DNA of 64,000 nucleotides from an uncultured Roseateles sp. (GCA_946886855.1 CAMPJJ010000008.1:1-64000); one strand, 5' to 3'; shown: positions 17,346 through 27,611, numbered from the stretch's first letter. Made by a program: numbers and translations. Notes: generated by a model not told the origin, from the sequence alone.

Positions 17346-18380
17346 TCAGGCGAGCTTCCAGCTCATGACTTCACCGCCGCGCAGCGGCTTGAGCTGCGCA
17401 GCCTCGCCGAAGGGGACGGCGTCGGGGAGCGTCCAGTCGGTCTTGCGCAACGTGACCTGCGTGGTGTTGCGCGGCAGGCCGTAGAAGTCCGCGCCGTTGA
17501 AGCTCGCAAAGGCCTCCAGCTTGTCGAGCGCGCCCGCGGCCTCGAAGGCCTCGGCGTAGAGCTCGATCGCGGACAGCGCGGTGAAGCAGCCGGCGCCGCA
17601 CACCGAGTTCTCCTTCATCACCGACGCATGCGGGGCGCTGTCGGTGCCGAGGAAGAACTTGGCGCTGCCCGACGTGGCCGCCTGGATCAGCGCGAGGCGA
17701 TGCTCCTCGCGCTTGAGCACGGGCAGGCAGTAGTAGTGCGGACGCAGCCCGCCCATGAAGATCGCGTTGCGGTTGTAGAGCAGATGCTGCGGCGTGACGG
17801 TCGCGCCGGTGAAGCGATCGGCGCCGGTCACGTACTGCGCGGCTTCCTTGGTCGTGATGTGCTCGAAGACGACCTTCAGCTCGGGGAAGTCCTTGCGCAG
17901 CGGCTGCATCACGCGGTCGATGAAGAAGGCCTCGCGATCAAAGACGTCGACGTCGCCGTCGGTCACTTCGCCGTGCACCAGCAACAGAAGGCCGGCCTTC
18001 TGCATGGCCTCCAGCGTCGCGTAGGTCTTGCGGATGTCGGTGACACCGGCATCGCTGTTGGTCGTGGCACCGGCCGGATAGAGCTTGAGCGCGACGACCC
18101 CCGCGGCCTTGGCGGCGGCGATGTCTTCGGGCGTGGTGCGGTCGGTCAGATAGAGCGTCATCAGCGGCTCGAAGTCCACGCCGGCCGGCACCGCGGCGAG
18201 GATGCGCTGGCGGTACGCGACGGCCTGCTCGGCCGTCGTGATCGGCGGCTTCAGGTTCGGCATCGCGATCGCGCGCGCGAACTGGCGCGCGGTATACGGG
18301 ACGACGCTCTGCAGGGCGGCACCGTCGCGCAGGTGCACATGCCAGTCGTCGGGACGGGTCAGGACAAGGGTTTCGCTCAT
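17346..18380 (-). CDS. pyrC: Dihydroorotase, class II homodimeric
   Basis: 344 residues, close to the 348 of E. coli PyrC, from the ATG at 18380 ([13 protein letters not shown]). It catalyses cyclisation of carbamoyl aspartate to dihydroorotate in pyrimidine synthesis. The zinc site is visible: DWHVHLRDG near residues 12-20, the carboxylated lysine in [13 protein letters not shown] (near 98-110), HGE near 136-138, FEHITT near 174-179, and GTDSAPH carrying the catalytic Asp (near 252-258). It converges with the TonB-receptor gene with only three bases between stops. Single gene. Confidence 0.97.
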   Translation of the reverse strand: MSETLVLTRPDDWHVHLRDGAALQSVVPYTARQFARAIAMPNLKPPITTAEQAVAYRQRILAAVPAGVDFEPLMTLYLTDRTTPEDIAAAKAAGVVALKLYPAGATTNSDAGVTDIRKTYATLEAMQKAGLLLLVHGEVTDGDVDVFDREAFFIDRVMQPLRKDFPELKVVFEHITTKEAAQYVTGADRFTGATVTPQHLLYNRNAIFMGGLRPHYYCLPVLKREEHRLALIQAATSGSAKFFLGTDSAPHASVMKENSVCGAGCFTALSAIELYAEAFEAAGALDKLEAFASFNGADFYGLPRNTTQVTLRKTDWTLPDAVPFGEAAQLKPLRGGEVMSWKLA

Positions 18381-18548
18381 GGGGCGGGATTGTCTCACCG
18401 CCCCAAATGCAGCCCCGCCAACACCATCAACGTGACCATACTCCTCGGTTGGTGCCAGGTGTTGCCGGGCGGATTTCCGCACGACGCCATCGCACCTCGT
18501 GCGACTCGCCGCACAGTTCGGTCGAATCGTCGGACGTCCGGAAAGCAG

Positions 18549-18575
18549 AAGGCCCGCACCTGCGGAGCGGGCCTT
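18549..18575 (-). terminator. Terminator of the gltIJKL operon
   Basis: Stem AAGGCCCGC / GCGGGCCTT with a 9-base loop. On the minus strand it is followed by CTGCTTTCC. It lies 36 bases after the gltL stop. Confidence 0.75.
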
Positions 18576-18610
18576 CAAAGCGGAACGCGGGACGCCGGAG
18601 GCGTCGCGGG

Positions 18611-19345
18611 TCAGTGCTGCAGGATCTTCGCCAGGAAGTCCTTGGCGCGCGGCGAGCGCGCGTCCGGATCGCCGAAGAACTCGTCGCGGGTGCAGTCCTC
18701 GATGATCTTGCCGGCGTCCATGAAGATGACGCGGTGGCTGACCTTGCGCGCGAAGCCCATCTCGTGCGTCACGCACATCATGGTCATGCCCTCGTTGGCC
18801 AGCTGGACCATCACGTCCAGCACCTCGCCGACCATCTCGGGGTCCAGCGCCGAGGTCGGCTCGTCGAACAGCATCACGATCGGGTCCATCGACAACGCCC
18901 GCGCGATCGCCACGCGCTGCTGCTGACCGCCCGACAGCTGGCCCGGGAACTTGTCCTTGTGCGCCATCAGGCCCACGCGCTCCAGCATCTTCAGCCCGCG
19001 CGTCTTGGCGTCGGCCATGTTGCGGCCCAGCACCTTGACCTGCGCCAGCGTCAGGTTCTCCGTCACCGACAGGTGGGGGAAGAGCTCGAAATGCTGGAAC
19101 ACCATGCCCACGCGCGACCGCAGCTTGGGCAGGTTGGTCTTGGGGTTCGTGAGGCTGGTGCCGTCGACGACGATGTCGCCGGCCTGGATGGGCTCCAGCG
19201 CGTTGACGGTCTTGATCAGCGTGGACTTGCCCGACCCCGACGGGCCGCACACCACCACCACCTCCCCCTTCTGGATGTTGGTGGAGCAATCGGTCAGCAC
19301 CTGGAACGGGCCGTACCACTTGGAGACGTTCTTGATTTCGATCAT
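18611..19345 (-). CDS. gltL: Glutamate/aspartate ABC transporter, ATP-binding protein
   Basis: 244 residues. Walker [10 protein letters not shown] (about 34-42), signature [15 protein letters not shown] (about 137-151) and Walker [15 protein letters not shown] (about 157-170) are all intact. The sequence is of the polar amino-acid uptake family (GlnQ/GltL), which powers import. It is the last gene of a four-gene operon, 10 bases after gltK. Product and substrate are inferred from the operon: GltI binding protein, GltJ and GltK permeases. Confidence 0.93.
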   Translation of the reverse strand: MIEIKNVSKWYGPFQVLTDCSTNIQKGEVVVVCGPSGSGKSTLIKTVNALEPIQAGDIVVDGTSLTNPKTNLPKLRSRVGMVFQHFELFPHLSVTENLTLAQVKVLGRNMADAKTRGLKMLERVGLMAHKDKFPGQLSGGQQQRVAIARALSMDPIVMLFDEPTSALDPEMVGEVLDVMVQLANEGMTMMCVTHEMGFARKVSHRVIFMDAGKIIEDCTRDEFFGDPDARSPRAKDFLAKILQH

Positions 19346-19355
19346 GGAGCGGACC

Positions 19356-20021
19356 TCAGCGGATGATGGCGATCTTCTTCTGCAGCCGGCGGACCAGCAT
19401 GGACAGGCTGAAGCAGATCACGAAATAGACGACGGCGACGAAGAGGTAGGTCTCCATCGGCCGACCGAAGTTCTTGCCGGCGACCTCGAAGCCCTTCAGC
19501 AGGTCGTAGGCGCCGATCGCATACACGAGCGACGTGTCCTGGAACAGCACGATGGTCTGCGTCAGCAGCACCGGCAGCATGTTGCGGAAGGCCTGCGGCA
19601 GCACCACCAGGCTCATGGTCTGGCGGTAGGTCATGCCCATCGCATACCCGGCGAAGACCTGGCCCTTGGACACCGACTGGATGCCCGCGCGCATGATCTC
19701 CGAGTAGTAGGTCGCCTCGAACAGCGTGAAGGTGATCAGCGCCGTCTTCTCCGCCCCCAGCGGCCCCGCGATGTACGGGATCAGCAGGAAGAACCACAGG
19801 ATGACCATCACCAGCGGGATCGAGCGCAGCGTGTCGACGTAGATCGCCGCCGGCTTCTCCAGCCACCACCGGCCCGACAGCCGCATCAGCGCCAGCACCG
19901 TGCCCAGCACGATGCCGCCGATCATGGCCGAGAGCGTCAGCTGGATCGAGAACCACAGCCCCTTGGCCACGAAGGACGTCAGGACGTCCCAGGTCAGGAA
20001 CGAGAAATCGAGTTGCGTCAT
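19356..20021 (-). CDS. gltK: Glutamate/aspartate ABC transporter permease GltK
   Basis: 221 residues with about five membrane segments. The coupling-loop EAA motif is recognisable around [22 protein letters not shown] (about 94-115), followed by [19 protein letters not shown]. Polar amino-acid (HisM/GltK) type permease that pairs with GltJ to form the channel. It begins one base after the gltJ stop and is followed by gltL after 10 bases, consistent with coupled translation. Confidence 0.92.
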   Translation of the reverse strand: MTQLDFSFLTWDVLTSFVAKGLWFSIQLTLSAMIGGIVLGTVLALMRLSGRWWLEKPAAIYVDTLRSIPLVMVILWFFLLIPYIAGPLGAEKTALITFTLFEATYYSEIMRAGIQSVSKGQVFAGYAMGMTYRQTMSLVVLPQAFRNMLPVLLTQTIVLFQDTSLVYAIGAYDLLKGFEVAGKNFGRPMETYLFVAVVYFVICFSLSMLVRRLQKKIAIIR

Positions 20022-20022
20022 G

Positions 20023-20757
20023 TCACTTCGCCCCCAGGATGCCGGGCACGCGGACGTACCACTCGATGACCTTGGCCACGCGGTTGATCGCGTAGGCGGA
20101 GACGAAGTACAGGATCGTCACGGGCAGGAAGATCTGCACGAAGCTCGACTGCTCCGACGCCTGCAGCGCGAATTGCGCCAGGTCGGGAATGCTCACCGCG
20201 AAGGCCACCGCCGAGTTCTTGACGATGTTCATGCTCTCGCTGGTCAGCGGCGGGATGACGATGCGGAAGGCCATCGGCAGCAGCACGTGGCGGTAGGTCT
20301 GCGGCAGGGTCAGCCCCAGCGCCTGGCCTGCATAACGCTGGCCCTTGGGCAGCGTCAGGATGCCGGCCTTGACCTGCTCCGAGATCCGCGCCGAGGTGAA
20401 CAGCCCGATCGCGATCACCACCAGCACGCTGGGCGGCAGGTCCAGCACCGGGAACAGCCGCGGCACCACGTGGTACCAGATGAACAGCTGCACGATCAGC
20501 GGAATGTTCCGGAACAGCTCCGTCCAGGACTCCCCGAACAGCGCCAGCTTCCTGTTCGGCACCGTGCGCAGCACGCCGATCAGCGACCCGGCCACCAGCG
20601 CGACCAGCAGGCCGACGACCGAGACGAACATCGTCCAGCCCCAGCCGTGGATCATCGCGTCCAGGTAAGTCTCATAACCGGGAGCACCGAAACACTTCGG
20701 CGCGACCTCCTCGGTCACCATGTCTGTGCAGTACAACTGCCAATCCCAGCTCGCCAT
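20023..20757 (-). CDS. gltJ: Glutamate/aspartate ABC transporter permease GltJ
   Basis: 244 residues from the ATG at 20757 (MASWDWQLYC), which has GGAG at ideal spacing; an upstream ATG at 20769 is less well placed. It resembles E. coli GltJ along its length: TVPNRKLALFGESWTELFRN, VPLIVQ-like NIPLIVQLFIWYHVVP and the EAA loop EQVKAGILTLPKGQRYAGQA (about 125-144). It forms the heteromeric membrane channel with GltK. A strong hairpin separates it from gltI, a usual arrangement that allows more binding protein than permease. Confidence 0.92.
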   Translation of the reverse strand: MASWDWQLYCTDMVTEEVAPKCFGAPGYETYLDAMIHGWGWTMFVSVVGLLVALVAGSLIGVLRTVPNRKLALFGESWTELFRNIPLIVQLFIWYHVVPRLFPVLDLPPSVLVVIAIGLFTSARISEQVKAGILTLPKGQRYAGQALGLTLPQTYRHVLLPMAFRIVIPPLTSESMNIVKNSAVAFAVSIPDLAQFALQASEQSSFVQIFLPVTILYFVSAYAINRVAKVIEWYVRVPGILGAK

Positions 20758-20793
20758 GGCGTGCTCCATCCATCACTGCGAAGGCCTGTTGCG

Positions 20794-20819
20794 ACAAGGC
20801 GCCCCGTGGGGCGCCTTGT
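20794..20819 (-). terminator. Perfect 12-bp hairpin between gltI and gltJ
   Basis: ACAAGGCGCCCC-GT-GGGGCGCCTTGT, a perfect inverted repeat in the 78-bp gltI-gltJ gap. No T-run follows on the minus strand. It probably attenuates read-through or protects the gltI mRNA 3' end, giving excess binding protein. Confidence 0.65.
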
Positions 20820-20835
20820 GCTCAGGCAAGGACCA

Positions 20836-21729
20836 TCACTTCTTGAGGTATTCCTCGACCGGCTTGTCGTTCGGATTCGCCCACGCGTCCTTGGTCGCGG
20901 CCGTCGCCGGCAGACCGACCTTGGTGTTGGTCGGCGGGATCGGCTGGATGAACCACTTGTCGTACAGCTTGGCGATCTCGCCCGACTTCATCAGGCCCTT
21001 GATGCTGTCGTCCACGGCCTTCTTGAAGGCCGGGTCGTCCTTGCGGAGCATGATGGCGATCGGCTCGACCGACAGCACTTCGCCGACGATCTTGAAGCCC
21101 GCCGGGTTGCGCGACTTGGCGATGTTGCCGGCCAGGATCTGGCCGTCCATCACGAAGGCGTCGGCACGGCCCGACTCCAGCAGCAGGAAGCTGTCGGCGT
21201 GGTCCTTGCCCAGCACTTCCTTGAAGTCCACGCCGTTGGCGCGCTCATGCTTGCGCAGCAGCTGGACCGAGGTCGTGCCGGTGGTCGTCGCGACGGTCTT
21301 GCCGTTGAGCTGGGCGATCGAGGTGATGCCCGAATCGGCCTTGACGGCGATGCGCACTTCCTCGACGTAGGTCGTGACGGCGAAAGCCACGTCCTTCTGG
21401 CGCGTCAGGTTGTTGGTGGTGGAACCGCACTCGATGTCCACGGTGCCGTTCTGCACCAGCGGCACGCGGTTCTGCGAGGTCACCGGCAGGTACTTGATGT
21501 CCAGCTTGGCCAGGCCCAGCTGCTTCTGCACGTCGGCCAGCACCTTCTGGCAGACCTCGACGTGGTAACCCACGTACTTGCCGTCGCCGAGCGTGTACGA
21601 CAGCGCGCCCGAGGACTCGCGCACGCCCATGGTCACGCTGCCGGTGTCCTTGATCTTCTTGAGCGTGTCGGCCTGCGCCACGCCGACCAACGCCGCGCCA
21701 AGGGCCAGTACCAGCAATGCCTTCTTCAT
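20836..21729 (-). CDS. gltI: Glutamate/aspartate periplasmic binding protein
   Basis: 297 residues from the ATG at 21729 (MKKALLVLALG), with AGGAG six bases upstream. The signal peptide is about 1-20 (ending GVAQA). The class II solute-binding fold shows TGSVTMGVRESSGALSYTLG, DVEIC-like DIECGSTTNNLTRQKDVAF and the hinge region GTTSVQLLRKHERANG. Related to GltI/AatJ, which delivers Glu and Asp to GltJK. First gene of the operon. A LysR-type gene lies directly upstream on the same strand. Confidence 0.93.
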   Translation of the reverse strand: MKKALLVLALGAALVGVAQADTLKKIKDTGSVTMGVRESSGALSYTLGDGKYVGYHVEVCQKVLADVQKQLGLAKLDIKYLPVTSQNRVPLVQNGTVDIECGSTTNNLTRQKDVAFAVTTYVEEVRIAVKADSGITSIAQLNGKTVATTTGTTSVQLLRKHERANGVDFKEVLGKDHADSFLLLESGRADAFVMDGQILAGNIAKSRNPAGFKIVGEVLSVEPIAIMLRKDDPAFKKAVDDSIKGLMKSGEIAKLYDKWFIQPIPPTNTKVGLPATAATKDAWANPNDKPVEEYLKK

Positions 21730-21906
21730 AGATGCTCCTGCTTGTTCGGATTCAATAAGCGGATTCGAGGGAGGTTCGTCCGGTGAGCCTCCCAACCGGC
21801 AGAGCAGACCATGAGCGGTCGCTTTGCTGGGTAGGGAGTATCACGCATCTCGAGTTGTAGCGCGGCTTACGTATGCAGGTTCCGTGCCCGGTTTGAGTGG
21901 TGACTT

Positions 21907-22836
21907 TCAAGGCTCGATTTTCTCGGCGTGGGTCAGGAAGTTCCACAGCGCCTGCGCGACCGGCTTGACCCGCCGCGTCGACCCCTGGCGCTCGCGGTAC
22001 ATGCGCAGCTCCATGTTGAGCTCGTACTGGCCGGGCTCGGCGGCCCGCACCAGGCGGCGCGCCTTCACTTCCTTCTTCACCGAGCTGGCCGGCAGGAAGG
22101 CCAGGCCGTGACCCTCGATGGCCATGGCCTTGAGGCTCTCGGCCATGTCGGTCTCGAAGACCGATTCGAAGTTGAGCGGCTGCGCCGCGCCCTTGACGAT
22201 CAGTTCCACCAATCGCCCGAGGTAGGCCCCCGAGGCGTAACTGAGGAAGGGGATCTTCTGGCCCGGGTGTCCGGAAATCCGGAACATCGGCGCGCCGCTT
22301 GTGTCAGCTTTCGCATAGGCCGCCAGCGTCTCGTGGCCGAGCGAGACCGATTCGTAACGCTCCGGGTCCAGCTGCAGCGGCTGGCTGGGGTGGTGGTAGA
22401 CGACCAGCAGGTCGCAGTTGCCTTCGCTGAGCTGCAGCGTCGCGTCGTGGACGTTGAGCGCGTTGAGCCGGCACTTCACCTCGCCGAAGCGCTGGCGCAG
22501 TTCCATCAGCCAGTGCGGGAAGAAGCTGAAGGACAGCGAGTGCGGGACGGCGAACTCGATCATGTCCTGCCCCGCCGACTGGTGGCTGCGCAGCATGTTG
22601 CGCGTGGCCTGCAGGTTGCCGAGCAGGTCCACGGCCTGGCCCAGCAGCGTCTCGCCGGCGGCGGTCAGCCGCGTCGGATAGGAGGAGCGGTCGACCAGAT
22701 CGACGCCGGCCCAGGCCTCCAGCGCCTGGATGCGGCGCGAGAACGCGGGCTGCGTGACATGCCGCAGTTGAGCCGAGCGGGAGAAGCTGCGCGTCTCCGC
22801 CAGGCTCACGAAGTCTTCAAGCCATTTGGTTTCCAC
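21907..22836 (-). CDS. LysR family transcriptional regulator
   Basis: 309 residues from GTG at 22836 (METKWLEDFVSLAE), the canonical LysR beginning. The winged HTH occupies about 1-62 (SFSRSAQLRHVTQPAFSRRIQALE); the rest is the two-lobed effector domain. It starts 11 bases after the stop of the ABC exporter gene and ends 177 bp before gltI, all on the minus strand. Control of gltIJKL in response to an amino acid is plausible from position only. Alternative: regulator of an unlinked gene. Confidence 0.88.
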   Translation of the reverse strand: METKWLEDFVSLAETRSFSRSAQLRHVTQPAFSRRIQALEAWAGVDLVDRSSYPTRLTAAGETLLGQAVDLLGNLQATRNMLRSHQSAGQDMIEFAVPHSLSFSFFPHWLMELRQRFGEVKCRLNALNVHDATLQLSEGNCDLLVVYHHPSQPLQLDPERYESVSLGHETLAAYAKADTSGAPMFRISGHPGQKIPFLSYASGAYLGRLVELIVKGAAQPLNFESVFETDMAESLKAMAIEGHGLAFLPASSVKKEVKARRLVRAAEPGQYELNMELRMYRERQGSTRRVKPVAQALWNFLTHAEKIEP

Positions 22837-22847
22837 GGCGCGGGAGT

Positions 22848-24776
22848 TTATCGCTGAGGTGCAACGGCGGGTGCCGGAAGGTCCGGGCGGTCCTGGCCAT
22901 CCTGCTGCAAGGCCCACATCTGCGCGTAGCGGCCGCGCTGGGCCAGCAGCGCGGCGTGCGTGCCGCGCTCGACGATGAGGCCCTGCTCCATCACCAGGAT
23001 CTCGTGCGCGTCGACGACGGTGGACAGCCGGTGCGCGATGACCAGCACGGTCTTGTCCTGCGCGGCGGCCTCGAGCTCGGCCTGGATGGCGCGCTCGTTG
23101 CGCGAGTCCAGCGCGGACGTCGCCTCGTCGAAGATCAGGATCGGCGGGTTCTTCAACAGCGTGCGCGCGATCGCGACGCGCTGCTTCTCGCCGCCGGACA
23201 GCTTCAGCCCGCGTTCGCCGACCATGGTCTGGTAGCCCTGCGGCAGATGGCGGATGAAGTCGTGGATATGGGCGGACTTCGCGGCGGCCTCGATCTCTTC
23301 CGTCGTCGCCTCGGGCCGGCCGTAGGCGATGTTGTAGGCGATGGTGTCGTTGAACAGCACGGTGTCCTGCGGCACGATGCCGATGGCGCGGCGCAGGCTG
23401 TGCTGCGTGACGTCGGCGAGCGACTGCCCGTCGATCGCGATGCGGCCCGACTGCGCGTCGTAGAAACGGTAGAGCAGCCGGGCCAGCGTGCTCTTGCCCG
23501 AGCCGCTCGGCCCGACGACCGCGACCTTCTTGCCCGCCGGGATCTCCAGGCTCACGCCCTTGAGGATGGGACGCTGCGGCTCGTAGGCGAAGTGCACGTC
23601 GTCGAAGCGCACCGCCGCGCCGTTCACGCGCAGCGGCTGGGCGCCGGGCGCGTCGGCGATCTCGCGCTCGCGGGCCAGCAGCCCGAACATCTTGTCCAGG
23701 TCGGTCAGGCTCTGCTTGATCTCGCGGTAGATCACGCCGAGGAAGTTGAGCGGGATGTAGAGCTGGATCATGAAGGCGTTGATCATGACCAGGTCGCCCA
23801 GGCTCATGCGGCCGTCGACGACGCCCTGCGTCGCGCGCCACAGCATGGCCACCAGCGCGGCGGCGATGATCACCTGCTGCCCGCTGTTGAGCAGCGACAG
23901 CGTGCGCTGCGACTTCAGCTGCGCGCGGCGCAGGCGCTCCAGGCTCTCGTCGTAGCGGGCGGCCTCGAAGTCCTCGTTGTTGAAGTACTTCACCGTCTCG
24001 TAGTTCAGCAGCGAGTCGATCGCCTTGCTGTGCGCGTGCGAGTCCAGCTCATTGAGCAGCTTGCGGTACTTGGTGCGCCACTCGGTGACCACGATCGTGA
24101 AGACGATGTAGAAGACCAGCGCCGCGCCGGTGATCCAGGCGAAGAGCACATCGAACTTGACCGCGAGCAGGCTGAGCACCAGCACGACCTCGACCAGCGT
24201 CGGGAAGATGCTGTAGAGCGAGTACGAGATCAGCGCATGCACGGCGCGCGTGCCGCGCTCGATGTCGCGGGTCATGCCGCCGGTCTGGCGCTCCAGGTGG
24301 AAGCGCAGGCTGAGGTCGTGCAGGTGGCGGAACACCTGCAGCGAGATGCTGCGCGAGGCGCCCTCGGTGGCCTTGGCGAAGATCAGCTCGCGCGCCTCGG
24401 TGAACAGTGAGGTGCACAGCCGCAGCATCCCGTAGGCGAGCAGCAGGCCGGCCGGCACGACCATCATGGCCTGGGCGCTGCCGGCGGGGATGTCGAGGCT
24501 GTCCACCAGCTTCTTGAGCAGCAGCGGCACGCCGACGTTGGCCAGCTTGGCCGCGACCATGAAGGCCAGCGCGATGCCGACGCGCCAGCGGTAGCGCCAG
24601 AAGTACGGGAGCAGGCGGGCGATGGTGTGCCAGTCGCCGCGCGCCTCGGGCGGGGCCGCGGTCGCAGTGGACGTGGCGGCGCCATCGGTGGGAGGAGCAG
24701 CGGGCGTCGGCGTGGTGCCGGCGAGTGTGGAACGGCGCATGGAGAAGGGGCGTGGGCCTGCCGTGGAGTCGGGCAT
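22848..24776 (-). CDS. ABC exporter half-transporter, Atm1/HMT-like
   Basis: 642 residues with fused membrane and ATPase domains. After a 45-residue Pro/Ala/Thr-rich start comes a six-helix membrane domain (about 55-345), then the nucleotide-binding domain (about 380-620) with Walker [11 protein letters not shown], signature LSGGEKQRVAIART and Walker B ILIFDEATSALDSR. Segments such as LSLRFHLERQTGGMTRDIERGT and NYETVKYFNNEDFEAARYDE are characteristic of the Atm1/heavy-metal tolerance branch, which exports glutathione-linked compounds. Homodimer expected in the inner membrane. ATG 24776; MRRSTLAG (24740) is an alternative start. Confidence 0.9.
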   Translation of the reverse strand: MPDSTAGPRPFSMRRSTLAGTTPTPAAPPTDGAATSTATAAPPEARGDWHTIARLLPYFWRYRWRVGIALAFMVAAKLANVGVPLLLKKLVDSLDIPAGSAQAMMVVPAGLLLAYGMLRLCTSLFTEARELIFAKATEGASRSISLQVFRHLHDLSLRFHLERQTGGMTRDIERGTRAVHALISYSLYSIFPTLVEVVLVLSLLAVKFDVLFAWITGAALVFYIVFTIVVTEWRTKYRKLLNELDSHAHSKAIDSLLNYETVKYFNNEDFEAARYDESLERLRRAQLKSQRTLSLLNSGQQVIIAAALVAMLWRATQGVVDGRMSLGDLVMINAFMIQLYIPLNFLGVIYREIKQSLTDLDKMFGLLAREREIADAPGAQPLRVNGAAVRFDDVHFAYEPQRPILKGVSLEIPAGKKVAVVGPSGSGKSTLARLLYRFYDAQSGRIAIDGQSLADVTQHSLRRAIGIVPQDTVLFNDTIAYNIAYGRPEATTEEIEAAAKSAHIHDFIRHLPQGYQTMVGERGLKLSGGEKQRVAIARTLLKNPPILIFDEATSALDSRNERAIQAELEAAAQDKTVLVIAHRLSTVVDAHEILVMEQGLIVERGTHAALLAQRGRYAQMWALQQDGQDRPDLPAPAVAPQR

Positions 24777-24838
24777 CCGCCCTGGCGAGGGCGGACATGC
24801 TGGACGACAATGCCGCTCATTGTCACCGTTTGCCCATC

Positions 24839-25306
24839 ATGAGCGACTCCACCGATCCGAATGTCCCCGCCAGCACGGCCAGCCCCGCTGCCCACCCGTC
24901 GGGCGCGCCCCTGCTGTCGCCCGAAACCATCGGGCCGCGCGAGCTCGTGATGCGCGTGATGCCGATGCCGGCGGACGCCAACGGCAACGGCGACATCTTC
25001 GGCGGCTGGATCATGGCGCAGGTCGACCTGGCCGGGTCGGTGCTGCCGGCGCGCATCTCGCGCGGACGCATCGCGACGGTGGCGGTGAACCAGTTCATCT
25101 TCAAGCAGCCGGTGTCGGTGGGCGACCTGCTGAGCTTCTACGCGCAGATCACGCGCATCGGGCGCACGTCGATCACGGTGCACGTCGAGGTCTTCGCCGA
25201 GCGCAACCCGGCCAATCCGCACGTGGTCAAGGTCACTGAGGCCAACCTCACCTACGTCGCGATCGATCGCGACGGCAAGTCGCGCGTCTTCGGCGACGCC
25301 GTCTGA
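24839..25306 (+). CDS. Acyl-CoA thioesterase, YciA-like hotdog fold
   Basis: 155 residues from the ATG at 24839 (MSDSTDPNVP). A hotdog domain spans about 30-145: DANGNGDIFGGWIMAQVDLAGS contains the conserved Gly-Asp-Ile-Phe-Gly-Gly-Trp and catalytic Asp, and NQFIFKQPVSVGDLL is the second strand-helix block. YciA-type enzymes are hexameric and hydrolyse a broad range of acyl-CoAs. The gene diverges from the ABC exporter with only 62 bp between starts, so promoters overlap. Confidence 0.9.
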   Translation: MSDSTDPNVPASTASPAAHPSGAPLLSPETIGPRELVMRVMPMPADANGNGDIFGGWIMAQVDLAGSVLPARISRGRIATVAVNQFIFKQPVSVGDLLSFYAQITRIGRTSITVHVEVFAERNPANPHVVKVTEANLTYVAIDRDGKSRVFGDAV

Positions 25307-25492
25307 GCCCCGGCCCCGGGATGGGGCCGTCCGGCTGGTCTGCGCCCCATGGTGCGAATGGACATCCGCCCACAAGGGTTTGTACGTAGATCCCGCAAAC
25401 GTGGAAAGTTCACGGGTGGGATACTGCCCGGCCAGGGTGCGCAGACACGCCGGTGACGGCGCCTGCGGCCACCCGCAACCGGAGCCGTACCC

Positions 25493-26833
25493 ATGCTGAC
25501 CCCCTCCGCTTCCGACGCGCCGGCCTCGCCCGTGCCGTGGTATCGCCATCTCTACCTGCAGGTCGTGATCGCGATCGCCATCGGCATCACGCTCGGATAT
25601 CTCGAGCCGGCCCTGGCGGTCAAGTTCCAGCCGCTGGGTGATGCCTTCATCAAGCTGGTGAAGATGATCATCGCGCCGGTGATCTTCCTGACCATCGTGA
25701 CCGGCATCGCCAGCATGACGCAGCTCAGCGCCGTGGGCCGCGTGTTCGGCAAGGCGATGGCCTACTTCCTGTTCTTCTCCACGCTGGCGCTGATCGTCGG
25801 CCTGGTGGTGGCCAACGTCGTGCAGCCGGGCGCCGGCATGAACGTCAACGTGGCCGACCTGGACCAGAAGGAAGTGCACCGCTACGTCGAGAAGACGCAT
25901 GACCTGACCCTGGTCAGCTTCCTGATGGACGTGATCCCGAAGTCGCTGATCGGCGCGCTGGCGGACGGCAACATCCTGCAGACGCTGTTCGTGGCGGTGC
26001 TGTTCGGCATCGCGCTGGCGCTGACGGGCGAGCGCGGCAAGCCGGTGCTGACCTTCTTCGAGGCGCTGACGGCGCCCGTCTTCCGGATGGTGCACATCCT
26101 GATGAAGGCGGCGCCGGTCGGCGCGTTCGGCGCGATGGCCTTCACCATCGGCAAGTACGGCGTGGCCTCGCTGCTCAACCTGGGCATGCTGGTGGGCAGC
26201 TTCTACCTGACCTCGCTGTTCTTCGTGCTGGTGGTCCTGGGCATCGTGGCGCGGCTGTGCGGCTTCTCGATCCTGAAGCTGATCCGCTACCTGAAGGCGG
26301 AGCTGCTGCTGGTGCTGGGCACCTCCTCGTCGGAGTCGGCGCTGCCGTCGCTGATGGAGAAGATGGAGAAGGCCGGCTGCAAGAAGACGGTGGTGGGGCT
26401 GGTCGTGCCGACGGGCTACTCGTTCAACCTGGACGGGACCAATATCTACATGACGCTGGCGGCGCTGTTCATCGCGCAGGCGACCAACACCGAGCTGACG
26501 CTGACCCACCAGATCACGCTGCTGCTGGTGGCGATGCTGAGCTCCAAGGGCGCGGCCGGCGTGACGGGCGCGGGCTTCATCACGCTGGCGGCGACGCTGT
26601 CGGTGGTGCCGGAAGTGCCGGTGGCCGGCATGGCGCTGATCCTGGGCGTGGACCGCTTCATGTCGGAGTGCCGATCGCTGACCAACTTCGTCGGCAACGC
26701 GGTGGCGACCATCGTCGTGTCCAAGTGGGAACGCGCGCTGGACCACGACGCGCTGGACCTGGCGCTGTCGGGCAGGGCGGGCGATTCCGACGACCTGCCG
26801 GTGCGCGTGGCCGGACCGGCCGAGACCGCATGA
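25493..26833 (+). CDS. dctA: C4-dicarboxylate/cation symporter, DctA-like
   Basis: 446 residues, the normal DctA size. Glutamate-transporter-fold hallmarks are present: the serine-rich hairpin [17 protein letters not shown] (about 277-293), [17 protein letters not shown] (about 308-324), and [18 protein letters not shown] (about 353-370). DctA takes up succinate, fumarate and malate with protons. The 186-bp upstream gap shows no dctBD genes, and I find no convincing sigma-54 promoter. It is a single gene ending in a clear terminator. GltP-type amino-acid transport is a less likely alternative. Confidence 0.88.
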   Translation: MLTPSASDAPASPVPWYRHLYLQVVIAIAIGITLGYLEPALAVKFQPLGDAFIKLVKMIIAPVIFLTIVTGIASMTQLSAVGRVFGKAMAYFLFFSTLALIVGLVVANVVQPGAGMNVNVADLDQKEVHRYVEKTHDLTLVSFLMDVIPKSLIGALADGNILQTLFVAVLFGIALALTGERGKPVLTFFEALTAPVFRMVHILMKAAPVGAFGAMAFTIGKYGVASLLNLGMLVGSFYLTSLFFVLVVLGIVARLCGFSILKLIRYLKAELLLVLGTSSSESALPSLMEKMEKAGCKKTVVGLVVPTGYSFNLDGTNIYMTLAALFIAQATNTELTLTHQITLLLVAMLSSKGAAGVTGAGFITLAATLSVVPEVPVAGMALILGVDRFMSECRSLTNFVGNAVATIVVSKWERALDHDALDLALSGRAGDSDDLPVRVAGPAETA

Positions 26834-26853
26834 GCGATCACGCGGCATGAACG

Positions 26854-26882
26854 ACAACGGGCCTCCAGGGGCCCGTTGTTCA
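26854..26882. terminator. Rho-independent terminator after dctA
   Basis: Stem ACAACGGGCC / GGCCCGTTGT with a 6-base loop, followed on the + strand by TCATTCTTC. It serves dctA and, from the other side, may also stop transcription of the convergent minus-strand gene. Confidence 0.75.
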
Positions 26883-26903
26883 TTCTTCTGCGTGCGGCCG
26901 GCG

Positions 26904-27611
26904 TCATGGCGAGGCCCTCACGCGAGGTTTGCTGGCGGTCCTGGCGCGGATGGCGCGCGCCATCGCGGCATCGGCCTCTGCCAGTTCCTCATCGCTGAGC
27001 AATGCAGAGCCTACGCCCTCCGGAAGAAACCAACCGAGCACACACTGCTGATCTCGTACAGCCAATTGGATGTGCGTACCCGAGCGGAACTCGGTGCCGT
27101 CCAAAATCGGCCGTCCCTGATAGAAGGCGGCACGAACCAGTTGCCAAGACGGATGTCCATCCCGTTGACGCATTTCGTGCCCGATGTTGAACACCGCGCA
27201 GTCCAGCCCGCGCAGCAACATGGATTCATCCTCGGCGTCAGCAGGTCGATTGACCGGCATGGGGCGTCCGGACAGGTTCTGCGCGACCCTGAGTTCGGCC
27301 ATGGCGGACTGGTACTCCCGCCGACCGGACAGCGTCGTCATGTCCCAGCATTGAGAGACACAGAGCACCGCGCCAACGACGGCAGGGGAAACAATGGGAC
27401 GCGCGGAGTAGAGCTTTGAAGCCTGCTGGCGTGAAGCCTCCGCAAAACCCAGCGCACGCTCTGCATCCCCTTCAAAGAAATACACGCCGTCCCCCAGCCA
27501 GTCATAGCGATTGGCGGATGGCGTGAGTCGCGGAAGTCGCCCCTTCACCAGCCTGTCGCGAACCGTGATATCGCAGCCGTGGAATGCGAGGATCAACTGC
27601 CCCTGGTTCAT
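26904..27611 (-). CDS. Hypothetical protein, ADP-ribosyltransferase-like; possible toxin
   Basis: 235 residues from the ATG at 27611, overlapping the stop of the small upstream gene by four bases (ATGA). I recognise a motif layout, not a named family: AFHGCD (about 9-14), DWLGDGVYFFEGDAERALGFA (about 37-57) and FRSGTHIQLAVRDQQCVLGWF (about 191-211). The first two resemble the HG(T) and GxGxYF elements of ADP-ribosyltransferase folds, so an ART-like enzyme is an inference; the catalytic glutamate is not obvious. No signal peptide or membrane segment. The local base composition is visibly less GC-rich than neighbouring genes, suggesting acquisition. Toxin of a two-gene module is my leading guess. 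Confidence 0.6.
   Translation of the reverse strand: MNQGQLILAFHGCDITVRDRLVKGRLPRLTPSANRYDWLGDGVYFFEGDAERALGFAEASRQQASKLYSARPIVSPAVVGAVLCVSQCWDMTTLSGRREYQSAMAELRVAQNLSGRPMPVNRPADAEDESMLLRGLDCAVFNIGHEMRQRDGHPSWQLVRAAFYQGRPILDGTEFRSGTHIQLAVRDQQCVLGWFLPEGVGSALLSDEELAEADAAMARAIRARTASKPRVRASP

Noticed and set aside
25307..25492. Sigma-54 promoter upstream of dctA
   Set aside because: Expected from some relatives, but no TGGCAC-N5-TTGC-like pair was found in the gap.
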